NCBI GenBank assembly: GCA_905373605.1
Contig: CAJPTO010000040.1
Span: 1-17,808 of the forward strand
Origin: an uncultured Prevotella sp.
GTDB taxonomy: Bacteria > Bacteroidota > Bacteroidia > Bacteroidales > Bacteroidaceae
Direction of reading: 5' to 3'
Length of the DNA stretch: 17,808 bases
This document shows positions 6,896 through 14,924 of this stretch, one piece after another. The position numbers were made by a program, and so were the translations under genes. Position 1 is the first letter of the stretch; every line of letters begins with the position of its first letter. Under the pieces are notes generated by a model. It had not been told where the DNA came from. It ran no database searches and saw only the letters and a program-made list of their open reading frames with translations.

Positions 6896-8325
6896 AAACG
6901 ATACAATTTAGCTGCACGTTGCTTACAGACGTGATAATGAGCGACACTTCGGCCACTTCGGGCAACAGACATTCGCTGGATTTCATTCCCGGGAACAACT
7001 TTCTTGGCATCGCAGCCAGCACCATATATAAGAAAGAAGCGGAAAGCGACAAGACACAACTGCTCTTTCATAGTGGCAAGGTGCGCTTCGGCGATGCACA
7101 TCCGTCGATAAACGGCGTTAGGGGTGTGCACATTCCTGCCGTTTTCTTCGTGCCAAAACTGAAGAAAGCGGGCAATGGGCATTACCTGCACCACCTGTTG
7201 CCCGATGAATTGCCCGATGATATTCGCAAGAAACAACTGAAACAATGCCGCGAAGGCTTCTATTGCTTTGATGATAGGCAGGCAACAAAGGTGAAAGTAG
7301 ACAAGGGTTTCGCCTTAAAGTCGGCCTACGACAGCGAGAAACGCCGCTCGAAAGACCAACAGCTCTTTGGCTATGAGGCCATGAGCAAAGGTGTTACGCT
7401 ATATTTTGACGTGGAAATGGACGACGACGTTGCGCAGTATGCCGAAGAAATAGCCGACGCACTGCTTGGGAAACGACACATGGGACGTTCGCGTACCGCA
7501 CAATACGGGCTGGTTGAGATTGCCGAAGCCAACTTTGAACAGCTGAAAAGCCGCCCCGAGGCAGAGCAAGGAGAGGTGTTGGTGTATGCCGATGGTCGGC
7601 TGATATTCTTTGATGAGAACGGCTTGCCCACCCTTCAACCCACAGCTCAGCAGCTGGGCTTCGGCGAAAAGGCAGAGGTTTGTTGGCAGAAAAGCCAAGT
7701 GCGCACGTTCAGTTACGCCCCTTGGAACTTCAAACGGCAAGCATTCGACAGTCAAAGGTGCGGCATAGAGAAAGGTAGTGTGCTGGTGGTAAAAGCCAAA
7801 AGCGTGCCGAAATCCGCAGCATATGTGGGCTGTTATCAGCAAGAAGGCTTCGGGCGCGTGGTGTATAACCCTGAAATTCTCTTCAAGGTTAGGCCCGAAT
7901 GCAGCTGTCTTTCGGCCTTTGATTTTGAAAAAGAGCAACAAAAAGCAGACGATAAAGCCAGCGAAAAGGCAACCGACACCAACCTTTTGGCCTTTTTAAG
8001 GCGCGCGAAAGAAAAGGAAAAGGGCGTTGTCGGCATACAAAAAGCGGTGAACGAATACGTTAACAAGCATAGAAGTGACTTCAAAGGCGAAAAGTTTGCC
8101 TCGCAATGGGGTTCGATTAGAAGCATCGCGATGGTGACAACAGGTAGAGATGAATTGATAAAACGCGTGCTAAAGTTCCTCGATCACGGCGTTGCAAGGC
8201 AACAATGGGAAGACAGAGGGCGGAAAGAAAGCCTTAAAGGAGCAATGAGCTTGCCTGTAAGCAATCTGCAAGAGTTCCTTGTAAACCTCGCTTCTGAAAT
8301 GGCAAAGGAATGTAAATCAAATTAA
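6892..8325 (+). CDS. csx10: Csx10 (Cas5-like) with helical C-terminal domain
   Basis: Csx10 is the Cas5-group RAMP protein of subtype III-D and caps the crRNA 5' handle. Residues 1-90 carry the family hallmarks: LTDVIMSD, then SLDFIPGNNFLGIAAS (28-43), then FHSGKVRFGDAHP (59-71). Two glycine-rich loops follow, GKRHMGRSRTAQYGLVEI (193-210) and GCYQQEGFGRVVYNPEIL (313-330), consistent with two RAMP-like halves. Residues about 345-477 form a distinct Lys/Glu/Ala-rich, all-helical tail containing SQWGSIR (404-410); this may supply the small Cas11 subunit for which no separate gene exists. Length (477) fits Csx10 with such a tail. It is coupled by a 4-bp overlap to cas7 and lies 8 bp before the next gene. 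Csx10 is well supported; the Cas11 role is inference. Confidence 0.88.
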   Translation: MKTIQFSCTLLTDVIMSDTSATSGNRHSLDFIPGNNFLGIAASTIYKKEAESDKTQLLFHSGKVRFGDAHPSINGVRGVHIPAVFFVPKLKKAGNGHYLHHLLPDELPDDIRKKQLKQCREGFYCFDDRQATKVKVDKGFALKSAYDSEKRRSKDQQLFGYEAMSKGVTLYFDVEMDDDVAQYAEEIADALLGKRHMGRSRTAQYGLVEIAEANFEQLKSRPEAEQGEVLVYADGRLIFFDENGLPTLQPTAQQLGFGEKAEVCWQKSQVRTFSYAPWNFKRQAFDSQRCGIEKGSVLVVKAKSVPKSAAYVGCYQQEGFGRVVYNPEILFKVRPECSCLSAFDFEKEQQKADDKASEKATDTNLLAFLRRAKEKEKGVVGIQKAVNEYVNKHRSDFKGEKFASQWGSIRSIAMVTTGRDELIKRVLKFLDHGVARQQWEDRGRKESLKGAMSLPVSNLQEFLVNLASEMAKECKSN

Positions 8326-8333
8326 AGAACGCT

Positions 8334-9794
8334 ATGCAAACAATGACATATAACCTCCGTTTCATTGCCCGAATAACGCTTGAAGCCGAAACTCCGCTGG
8401 CCATTGGCTCGGGAAGAAAGTCGATTTTGACCGATGCCACCATCAATCGTGATGCTAACGGTCTGCCTTTCATCCCCGGAACAACGCTCGCGGGGCTTAT
8501 CCGACATGCCATTGGCGAAGAAACGGCTAAGCCGTTAATGGGGTTTATCGGGAAGAAACAGGGCAAAGGCAACGAATACGAGCTGGAAGGGTCGCGACTT
8601 ATCATTACCGAAGCCAAACTTCTAGACTGCTATGGCAAGGCTGTAGATGGGCTTGTGAATGTGGATGGTTACGAAGACCAAGCGAAAAGGGCTTTCTTAA
8701 ACGGGTTTAAGTATGCCCCAATAAGGCAACATGCCAAGATAAACCATTACGGCGTGACCGAAGACGGGGGTAAGTTTGACGAGGAAGTGGTGCCAAAGGG
8801 CGCGCGTTTCTGCTTTGAAATGGAACTGATGGCTTGTTCTGAACAGCCCGAAGTGGCGGCCGAAGAAGAGGATAGCTTTAAGAAATGCCTCAACATATTG
8901 AGGGCCGAGGGCTTCAGAGTGGGCGGAAAAAGCCGCAACGGATTTGGAAAAATCAAGGTTGTGGACGATAGTTGTCTGTATAGAAAGCTCGATTTAAGTA
9001 AGGCCGAAGACTTGGAATGGTACCTTAACAAGTCGGCTAGCCTGGCAGAAACGTGGGTTGGCAACGGCCGTTTTGAATGGGATAAACCCAAAACTTCTCG
9101 CTATGTGCGCTATGAACTGAAGCTCAAACCAAGGGATTTTTTGTTCTTCGGGTCGGGATTTGGCGATGAAGATGTGGATCACACCTATATTAAGGAACGC
9201 TTTATCACGTGGGATGCACCAGACAAAGGCAGATGGGAGGCGGCAAAAACTTCGCTCGTTGTGCCTGCGTCGTCGGTAAAAGGCACATTATCTCACCGCA
9301 CGGCATACCATTATAATAAGTTGCACAAGAGATTCGCTGATGGCTTGTCGGCTAAAGAGATGGAAAAACTTGTTGGAAAGAACAACGAAGCCGTGATTGC
9401 GCTGTTCGGTAGTGAGGGAAACAACAAGCAAGAGGGAAAAGAAGACGATGGGAAACGGCGCGGACACGTGCTCTTTGCCGACATCGTTTGTCGCAAAGCC
9501 CCACAAACAACGGCCAAAGTGTACAACCATGTGAAGATAGACCGCTTTACAGGCGGCGGAATAGATGGTGCCTTGTTTGATGAGGAGGCCTTATTCGCCA
9601 AAGAAGAAAGCGGCGTGAAGTTGGAGATTCTCTTAGACAAAGACGAGAGAATAACCAGCGACCCACGTATCATTGAGGCCTTTGAAGCGGCTCTCACCGA
9701 TGTTTGCAAGGGCATGTTGCCGCTGGGTGGCGGCGTTAACAAGGGATATGGCATGTTTGAAGGAAAACTTTTAAAAGACGGAGAACCCATCTGA
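8334..9794 (+). CDS. cas7: Tandem double Cas7 (Cas7-2x-like) RAMP
   Basis: Two Csm3-like Cas7 domains lie in one 486-residue chain. Domain 1 (about 1-215) has GSG (25-27), Asp34 in ILTDATINRD aligned with the Csm3 catalytic aspartate, LPFIPGTTLAGLIR (44-57), and the G-rich loop VGGKSRNGFGKIKV (196-209). Domain 2 (about 255-486) has FGSGFGDEDVDH (272-283) with candidate catalytic aspartates, VPASSVKGTLSHR (310-322), the Cas7 signature VKIDRFTGGG (400-409), and a final G-rich loop LGGGVNKGYG (464-473). It would fill two adjacent backbone positions and offer up to two target-RNA cleavage sites. An alternative ATG at 8343 would remove only three residues. Its stop codon shares one base with the next start (TGATG). 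Confidence 0.9.
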   Translation: MQTMTYNLRFIARITLEAETPLAIGSGRKSILTDATINRDANGLPFIPGTTLAGLIRHAIGEETAKPLMGFIGKKQGKGNEYELEGSRLIITEAKLLDCYGKAVDGLVNVDGYEDQAKRAFLNGFKYAPIRQHAKINHYGVTEDGGKFDEEVVPKGARFCFEMELMACSEQPEVAAEEEDSFKKCLNILRAEGFRVGGKSRNGFGKIKVVDDSCLYRKLDLSKAEDLEWYLNKSASLAETWVGNGRFEWDKPKTSRYVRYELKLKPRDFLFFGSGFGDEDVDHTYIKERFITWDAPDKGRWEAAKTSLVVPASSVKGTLSHRTAYHYNKLHKRFADGLSAKEMEKLVGKNNEAVIALFGSEGNNKQEGKEDDGKRRGHVLFADIVCRKAPQTTAKVYNHVKIDRFTGGGIDGALFDEEALFAKEESGVKLEILLDKDERITSDPRIIEAFEAALTDVCKGMLPLGGGVNKGYGMFEGKLLKDGEPI

Positions 9795-10204
9795 TGAGCC
9801 AAATAACGATTAACAACATAGACTTTACCCTCAACTACGAGGGCTATTTGTGGATGAGCAACGAGAAAGAACCGCGCGTTTACCCACAACCCACCACAAT
9901 AGACGCGGCGTTGCTGCATAGCAATAACCCTTTTGTGGTGGAGGGATACCTATATAATAAGGAGTGGGGCGTGTCTTTAAGCATCAAGTCGCCCCAAGGT
10001 GTGCCTTGCGTGCATCGCTTCGAGGTGCACAAGGCCGACTTTGAACGTGAAGACAGCGTTACACATGTGGCTTATCTGGCACACCGCATGGGCAGCCGTC
10101 GCCTGCATTTCTTGCGTTTTTGGCGGCCAGAAGAAGACAAAGCGTGCCTAGGCATGCACGTTTTGCGGGTAGAGAAATTGGTTTTTGTGGGATTTAAAAA
10201 GTAG
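9794..10204 (+). CDS. csx19: Csx19-like (TIGR03984-type) III-D subunit
   Basis: This 136-residue protein is predicted soluble, with no membrane segment or nuclease motif. Its visible features are an early GYLWMSNEKEPRVYP segment (about 16-30), FVVEGYLYNKEWGVSLSI (about 47-64) with alternating strand character, and a C-terminal half ending in several beta-strand-like stretches. The pattern is what I recall for the TIGR03984/Csx19 family, a small subunit specific to subtype III-D complexes that lies on the crRNA-target side. Its position between two RAMP genes, and translational coupling to the preceding gene (shared A of TGATG), support a structural role in the complex. The family is divergent, so the assignment leans on context; biochemical function is not known from sequence. 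Confidence 0.7.
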   Translation: MSQITINNIDFTLNYEGYLWMSNEKEPRVYPQPTTIDAALLHSNNPFVVEGYLYNKEWGVSLSIKSPQGVPCVHRFEVHKADFEREDSVTHVAYLAHRMGSRRLHFLRFWRPEEDKACLGMHVLRVEKLVFVGFKK

Positions 10205-10209
10205 AAACA

Positions 10210-12006
10210 ATGAGCAACAACAGCATAATCAAGTCGCCTTACAACTTTGTTCCGCTCAGCGATGAGGTATACACGCCCGGTTGGGCCAACCAAATAGCCA
10301 ACGACATCCCTTTCAAAGATGGCGTTAGCGGCAAGATACGCCTGCGCATAACGGCCGAAACACCCATTTTTGTGTGCGATGGGCATGCGCAGAAAGCTCC
10401 AAAAAGTAGCGACACAGACGGCAAAACGAAAGGGGAAGAAGCACCAAAAGAATGCGCCTTGTTCAGCAAAGCACCCGATGGCCGCTTCTATATCCCCGCC
10501 ACAAGCATCAAAGGCGAGGTGAGAAACGTACTCGAAATATTGAGCTTCGGGAGGATGATGGTGGATGGTAGTGTGACGTTTAAAGAAAGGAAAGGCAACA
10601 AAAAAGAAGATTATAAAAGGAGTGTAGGTGATTGTTTGCCAGATTTGCATAACGACATGTCGCGTTTAGACTTGGCAGAATGCATCTTTGGATACGTTCA
10701 TGATGAGGGTATGCTAAAAGGTCGCGTGCAATTTGGGCATGCCTTTTCGGACAATGCAAAAGAGGGAAAACCCGTAACACTCACATTAAGTTCGCCCAAG
10801 GCCTCGTTCTATCCTATCTACATCAAACAAGACAACAACATTGTAAACTTCAGAACCTACAATGACGGCAATCTTTCTGGCTGGAAACGATATGTTACAC
10901 GAAACGTTGTCACAGAACAGCAAAGCACAGACAATACCGACACCATCATAACGCCGTTGCAAAAAGGTGCAATCTTCAACGGCGACATCGTATTTCACAA
11001 TCTCCGCCCAATAGAATTGGGAGCATTACTCTCTGCTCTGACATTCCATAATAAGGCTGAATGCCGGCATCAATTAGGGCAAGCCAAACCTTATGGGTAT
11101 GGAAAAGTGAAGTATGAGGTGGAACTTATCGAACCGCAAGACAGGGGGGGCAATCATTTTATGGCGCAATACGAGAAAGAAATGTGCGCTTTTAAGGAGA
11201 ATTGGCTGAATTGTGAACAGGTTCTAGAGCTTATAACGCTTGCTTCCATCCCCGTTATAGTGGGCGACGACCGATTTAACTACATGGACTTAAAGGAGTT
11301 TCAGAATGTGAAGAAAGAGAAAATACCTTTCAAATCTTTCTCCAAACAGATTGGGACAACCTCTGTTTTGTCTTCAGTTGTGCAAAAAGAAAAGGAGAAC
11401 GAAGCGGCTCGCCAAGTAGAATTAAAAAGACAGAAAAGGGCGGAAGAGCTAAATAAACTTAAGCAAGATATGGAAAACAGAGAAAGTGAACTATGTAAGG
11501 AAAAACAATCTAGCTCCTTTTCACCCTCTGCTTACATAAGCTTGCTAGATAAACATATAAAAGAGAGCACTGCATTAAGGGATAAGAATGTAGACAAAGA
11601 CTTTAAAGACATTATTGTTGAGTTTCTTTGCAGCTGGGAAGAACAGCGAAAACAGGTAATGCATGAAGAGGAAGAGAAGAATAGGGCAAAGACAAGAGAG
11701 ATGATTTTTAACGATGGTTTCGAGAAGTATTTGGCTGAACCAGACTCCATTCAGAAATGTTTCAACAGATGTGATTCATGGACAAGTAAGATAACGAAGT
11801 TTGTTGATAATGGCCGACAGAAGCTAAACAATGATGAAGTGGCTGTGCTTACTTTGAAGCTTAAGGAACTTTATCCCTTGGTAAATGATAAAGAAAGAAA
11901 AGAAATAAACTCGGAAAAGGGGAAGCTCTATAAGAAGTTTAAGGGTGTGATGGACAACACTGATGTAAAACAGATGTTTGATGACATCACAGGCAAAGCA
12001 AAATAG
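10210..12006 (+). CDS. TIGR03986-type Cas7-like RAMP with long charged C-terminal extension
   Basis: The N-terminus, IIKSPYNFVPLSDEVYTP (6-23), is the hallmark of TIGR03986 CRISPR RAMP proteins. The RAMP core follows: IRLRITAETPIFV (43-55), FYIPATSIKGEVRNVLEI (93-110), a strand-rich middle with GRVQFGHAFS (171-180), and the G-rich loop QLGQAKPYGYGKVKYEV (288-304). The usual Csm3 catalytic aspartate has no clear counterpart; Asp57 is only a candidate. After about residue 385 the character changes to a Lys/Glu coiled-coil-like stretch (390-432) and a helical region to residue 598, more AT-rich in codon use than the upstream genes. It probably fills the last Cas7-type position, comparable to the insertion-bearing Cas7 of III-Dv complexes (inference). 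It lies 5 bp after csx19 and 5 bp before the next gene. Confidence 0.85.
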   Translation: MSNNSIIKSPYNFVPLSDEVYTPGWANQIANDIPFKDGVSGKIRLRITAETPIFVCDGHAQKAPKSSDTDGKTKGEEAPKECALFSKAPDGRFYIPATSIKGEVRNVLEILSFGRMMVDGSVTFKERKGNKKEDYKRSVGDCLPDLHNDMSRLDLAECIFGYVHDEGMLKGRVQFGHAFSDNAKEGKPVTLTLSSPKASFYPIYIKQDNNIVNFRTYNDGNLSGWKRYVTRNVVTEQQSTDNTDTIITPLQKGAIFNGDIVFHNLRPIELGALLSALTFHNKAECRHQLGQAKPYGYGKVKYEVELIEPQDRGGNHFMAQYEKEMCAFKENWLNCEQVLELITLASIPVIVGDDRFNYMDLKEFQNVKKEKIPFKSFSKQIGTTSVLSSVVQKEKENEAARQVELKRQKRAEELNKLKQDMENRESELCKEKQSSSFSPSAYISLLDKHIKESTALRDKNVDKDFKDIIVEFLCSWEEQRKQVMHEEEEKNRAKTREMIFNDGFEKYLAEPDSIQKCFNRCDSWTSKITKFVDNGRQKLNNDEVAVLTLKLKELYPLVNDKERKEINSEKGKLYKKFKGVMDNTDVKQMFDDITGKAK

Positions 12007-12011
12007 AACCT

Positions 12012-13118
12012 ATGAGCAAAGTACACATCGCCCTTGTGGGCGGACAACCCATGCCCATTCATGTGGGTATTGAAGAGTTTAAGGCCGAAAAGGTGATTTT
12101 GGTGCATTCGAAAGAAAGCAAGAAGTTGGCAGAAGACATTAAGGAAAACGTGGGTTTGCCTTGTGAACTACAACTGTTCGACTCCGTTGATTACCCCAAA
12201 ATTTACGAAGCGGCCGATAAGTTGCTTGGCGACTTGGAGCAAGTGGAGGTCGTTATTAATATATCGGGCGGAACAAAGCCGTGGACGGTGGCTTTCATTC
12301 TCCTTGCGCAGCAACATCGCAATACATCTGTTATCTACGTTGACCAAAACAACGTGGGGTATAATTTCTCGACAAAAGAAAGCAAAATGATAGAACGGGA
12401 TCTAGACATACAAACCATTTTGCGATTCAACAATTACGCAATAGGTTCGCATACCAGATTTAATTCGTTCACGGAAGAAGACCTGAAAGCGATAAGGCTT
12501 GTGGAAAGGATTAGAAAGAAGAACATCTCGGAATTCAACTTGCTGACTATTGACAACAGGGAAATGGAGAATATCAACCAAGGGAAGAAAAAAACGCTAA
12601 AAGGTTCGTATGTGGAATGGGATAAAAAGGCTAAGAACGTAAACATCGTGCTCAAGACACATTACGGAGAACAATCGCAAAAATGTTCTTCTCCGCACAT
12701 CATGTCTATTGCTTTTAATAGCGGTTGGTTTGAAATTCAAGTTGCAGAAATGCTCTCCCACTGGGAACACGCGAAAGAAATCATCCTCAACGCCAAGTTC
12801 AACTACGCCAATAACACACCTAAAAACGAAATAGACATTATTGTCAATATGGGAAATAAGCTGATGTTTGTTGAGTGTAAAACCCAGATTAAGCAGCTTA
12901 CAGATCTTGATAAGTTTACTACCGCCGCAAAGAAATACAGTGGGATGGGCGTGAAGATGCTGTTTGTAACTAAAGACAAGATGAATCCAAAAGCTGAAGA
13001 GAAGTGTTTGGAAAATCGAATCATTCCTTTCAGCATACAGAACGATGGACATATCGTCCCCGAGGCTGCCCTCTTCTCACTCTTAAACAACGAAATGTTT
13101 AACATCAACACAAAGTAA
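12012..13118 (+). CDS. card1: Card1/Can2-like CARF nuclease
   Basis: A 368-residue cOA-activated nuclease of the Can1/Can2/Card1 (DUF1887) group. The N-terminal CARF Rossmann fold (about 1-140) has the ligand-binding motif VVINISGGTKPW (80-91), typical of Card1-type CARF domains. A linker region leads to a C-terminal PD-(D/E)XK nuclease (about 228-350): GWFE (Glu241), EIDIIV (Asp275), then FVECK (Glu288, Lys290), which give the complete D-ExK set. Members studied elsewhere dimerise, bind cA4 and nick or degrade DNA and, in some cases, RNA. Here it probably executes part of the immune response triggered by Cas10. Its 5-bp spacing on both sides shows co-expression with the effector complex. The family call is firm; ligand and substrate are inferred. 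Confidence 0.9.
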   Translation: MSKVHIALVGGQPMPIHVGIEEFKAEKVILVHSKESKKLAEDIKENVGLPCELQLFDSVDYPKIYEAADKLLGDLEQVEVVINISGGTKPWTVAFILLAQQHRNTSVIYVDQNNVGYNFSTKESKMIERDLDIQTILRFNNYAIGSHTRFNSFTEEDLKAIRLVERIRKKNISEFNLLTIDNREMENINQGKKKTLKGSYVEWDKKAKNVNIVLKTHYGEQSQKCSSPHIMSIAFNSGWFEIQVAEMLSHWEHAKEIILNAKFNYANNTPKNEIDIIVNMGNKLMFVECKTQIKQLTDLDKFTTAAKKYSGMGVKMLFVTKDKMNPKAEEKCLENRIIPFSIQNDGHIVPEAALFSLLNNEMFNINTK

Positions 13119-13123
13119 CCATC

Positions 13124-14851
13124 ATGCCACGCAAAGTTTTCATTTCTATTTTAGGTGCAGGCTTTTATGATCCATGCACTTATACCGACACGCAAAAAGG
13201 ATTTAGATTGTCTACACGTTTCATTCAGCAAGCGTCGTTAGAGCTTGCCAAGGCGAAAGAGTGGGGGAAAGAAGACAAGGTGATTATCTTCCTCACCGAG
13301 AAAGCCAGGAAAGATAATTGGAGTAAGGATATAGATAAACGCTTCTCCAAAGGTAAAACAGAGGCTATACCTTATGAAGGCCTTGAAGCCGTGTTGCAAA
13401 AGATGAACTTGCAAGCTCAAATAGAGGGCAGAAACATTAAGGATGGCATGAACGAAGAGGAGATTTGGGACGTTTTCCAAACCATTTTCGACTCGCTTGA
13501 AGAGGAAGACGAACTGTATCTCGACATCACACATGGCTTTCGACTGCTGCCCATGCTGCTACTTGTACTGGTAAACTACGCCAAGTTCCTTAAAGGTATC
13601 ACCATTAAGAACATCGTTTACGGCAACTTCGAGGCGCGCGTCAATAACGAAGCTCCCATCATCAGCTTATTGCCTATCGTTAGCTTGCAAGACTGGACGT
13701 TCGCCGCTGCAAACTATCTGCAAAACGGAAGGGTTACGCAGCTGAAAGAACTTGTTGGTAAGGAACTTAAGCCTGTGTTGCAAAACACGGAGGACCCCAA
13801 TATGGATGCAAGGGCACTAGGCAAATATGTTAATGCCTTAGAGAGACTTACCCAATCTATACTCAATTGCAGGGGTAAGGACATTAGAGAAGCAGGCAGC
13901 ATACGTGCCATTCACAATGAAGCAAACCGAATAGATAGCGTCATCATCCCACCAATGGTGCCGGTTTTCAACAAGATACATCAGCCATTGACGGTTTTTT
14001 CGCCCACGGAGAGCATAGAGAATGGCTTTTTTGCGGCCCAATGGTGTTTGGGCAAGCAGCTTTATCAGCAGGCCATTACCTTGTTGCAAGAAACAATTGT
14101 TTCTCTGTTATGCAAAGAAAATGCACTCGACCTTGCAGATAAGAATCAAAGAAAGTTAGTGAACAGTGCTTTTGCGATTGCTGTTGATAACATCCCTGAA
14201 GAGAATTGGCTTGTGTCTGAAAACGATGCTGGCCGCTCTGCCAATGAAAAAGCAATCATTAAGCGTTTGCTTCAAAGCCCAAAGATTACAGCTCTTGCCA
14301 AGGTCTTCAAAGAAATTACTGGTATTCGTAACGATTTTAACCATGCAGGCGAAGACCGCGGAGGGGCTAGAAGGGTTGAAAAGATTATCGAAGGAATTGT
14401 CAATTGCCGAGATGCGTCTTTTGCTGAGTTAGATATTTCTGATACTACCGAAACACCAAGAGATGCTGTTAACCCGGATAAACCGCTTCGTCCCCTTTTC
14501 ATCAACCTCTCCAACCACCCTTCTTCCACATGGCAACCTACACAATTGGCGGCTGCAGGAGCGTATGGCGACATCATCGACATGCCATTCCCCACTGTTG
14601 ACACCCATTGCGATGCGGCAATGATAGACCATTTGGCCAGCAAATACGTGCTAGACATCATCAACAGGGGTGCACCAGAAGACATAACGGTACACGTGAT
14701 GGGCGAAATGACCCTCACTTTCCGCATTGTTGAGTTGCTTAAGGCGCAGGGCATACGCTGTGTGGCGTCTACCACCGAGCGCATTGTTACCAATTTGTCC
14801 GACAACAAGAAAGAAACCCAATTCGCCTTTGTGCAGTTCAGGGAGTATTGA
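13124..14851 (+). CDS. csx1: Csx1-like CARF-HEPN ribonuclease with C-terminal fusion
   Basis: The N-terminal half matches the TM1812/TIGR02221 branch of Csx1-like proteins: an opening strand RKVFISILG with FYDPCTYT, and the CARF motif LYLDITHGFRLLPML (131-145). A helical region follows, with a HEPN domain whose catalytic motif R-X4-H is IRNDFNH (Arg402, His407). It should be a metal-independent RNase activated by cyclic oligoadenylate. After a Pro/Asp linker, residues about 457-575 form a separate alpha/beta domain beginning RPLFINLSNHPSSTW and containing DITVHVMGEMTLTF (520-533) and CVASTTER (546-553). From memory it resembles small Rossmann-like accessory proteins of type III loci, possibly a ring nuclease. 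No internal start codon would express it alone. The HEPN-CARF call is firm, the tail's function is not. Confidence 0.9.
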   Translation: MPRKVFISILGAGFYDPCTYTDTQKGFRLSTRFIQQASLELAKAKEWGKEDKVIIFLTEKARKDNWSKDIDKRFSKGKTEAIPYEGLEAVLQKMNLQAQIEGRNIKDGMNEEEIWDVFQTIFDSLEEEDELYLDITHGFRLLPMLLLVLVNYAKFLKGITIKNIVYGNFEARVNNEAPIISLLPIVSLQDWTFAAANYLQNGRVTQLKELVGKELKPVLQNTEDPNMDARALGKYVNALERLTQSILNCRGKDIREAGSIRAIHNEANRIDSVIIPPMVPVFNKIHQPLTVFSPTESIENGFFAAQWCLGKQLYQQAITLLQETIVSLLCKENALDLADKNQRKLVNSAFAIAVDNIPEENWLVSENDAGRSANEKAIIKRLLQSPKITALAKVFKEITGIRNDFNHAGEDRGGARRVEKIIEGIVNCRDASFAELDISDTTETPRDAVNPDKPLRPLFINLSNHPSSTWQPTQLAAAGAYGDIIDMPFPTVDTHCDAAMIDHLASKYVLDIINRGAPEDITVHVMGEMTLTFRIVELLKAQGIRCVASTTERIVTNLSDNKKETQFAFVQFREY

Positions 14852-14924
14852 GCTAAGGGCGTTCACCTAAAGTCGACACCACAATTCCATAACCTAACCC
14901 TTTCACGCTAAAAACCAAACCCCA
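14852..14924. other. 73-bp gap between effector and adaptation genes
   Basis: This is the largest gap inside the operon. I see neither a hairpin with T-run nor a TAnnTTTG -7 element with a -33 partner, so read-through from the effector genes is the simplest reading. The break does mark a module boundary. Confidence 0.5.

Noticed and set aside
14852..14924. Separate promoter for cas1
   Set aside because: The nearest candidate (TAACCCTTTC) does not fit TAnnTTTG and has no -33 partner.
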